Virus record (IMG/VR): IMGVR_UViG_3300038658_000146
Span: 1 to 22,110 of that record
DNA: 22,110 nucleotides
DNA from: a virus
Reading direction: 5' to 3' (one strand)
The notes beneath the pieces were generated by a model. The model was not told the origin of the DNA. It made no database searches and saw only the letters and a program-made list of their open reading frames with translations. The translations under genes were made by a program, and so were the position numbers. This document shows, piece by piece, positions 22,098-22,110 of the stretch; within the stretch, counting starts at the first letter, position 1; every line of letters begins with the position of its first letter.

Positions 22098-22110
22098 GTC
22101 GGCCTCGCTA
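22094..22110 (+). CDS. Start of the next gene (cut by window edge)
   Basis: ATG 22094 overlaps the preceding TGA and has GGAGGTG 5-6 nt upstream. Only M-S-R-P-R is visible. In T4-like order the prohead protease gp21 could be expected here, but nothing in five residues tests that. Confidence 0.6.

Noticed and set aside
1-22110. CRISPR arrays, insertion sequences or integrase/attachment sites
   Set aside because: No spaced repeats, transposase, integrase or terminal inverted repeats were seen.

Overview
The window is a piece of a T4-like myovirus genome (contractile tail, class Caudoviricetes), almost certainly from a phage of a Gram-negative host. Recognisable T4-type proteins are the portal gp20, baseplate proteins gp6, gp25, gp5, a gp26/gp51-family protein and a gp53-like protein, the recombination nuclease pair gp46/gp47, and the late sigma factor gp55. 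Gene order differs from T4. Genes are tightly packed, many with 1-8 nt stop/start overlaps. The only long stretch without a gene is about 700 nt at 9198-9909.

Layout. (1) 1-6016, minus strand: tail operon reading leftwards, a putative tape measure protein, then gp5-like hub/needle without lysozyme, gp25, and gp6 (cut by the window edge). (2) 6017-6126: divergent late-promoter region with two GATAAATA boxes and a palindrome between them. (3) 6127-9197, plus strand: a gp26/gp51-family protein whose 3' end carries a textbook -1 frameshift signal, a SLOG/DUF2493 protein, a stand-alone degenerate terminase ATPase domain, and a RuvC-fold nuclease. (4) 9198-12174, plus strand: gene-free stretch, then an XPD/DinG-type helicase and an exported transglutaminase-like cysteine protease, each behind a sigma70-type promoter. 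(5) 15863-12162, minus strand: gp55-gp47-gp46 behind an extended -10 promoter whose spacer is a perfect palindrome. (6) 16010-22110, plus strand: tail tube/baseplate genes, portal, then small basic, glycine-rich and unrecognised genes where T4 has its prohead core genes, ending at the start of another gene.

How it fits together. Regions 1, 3 and 6 look like late morphogenesis units. Most are preceded by an ATAAATA box like the T4 late promoter (TATAAATA), read by the gp55 encoded here. Regions 4 and 5 (helicase, protease, late sigma factor, recombination nuclease) have host-type promoters instead, so an early/middle island sits between late structural genes.

Most noteworthy: (a) slippery heptamer T TTT TTT, 6-nt spacer and an 11-bp stem in the gp26-family gene, extending it by 80 residues to a stop that overlaps the next start, resembling the G/GT tail-chaperone frameshift; (b) a gp17-like ATPase domain with Walker A lysine, catalytic glutamate and coupling motif all altered and no nuclease domain, overlapping a RuvC-fold nuclease gene; (c) a long 35-nt hairpin inside a head-region gene; (d) an operator-like palindrome filling the gp55 promoter spacer. 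All calls are from reading the sequence; no database search was run.
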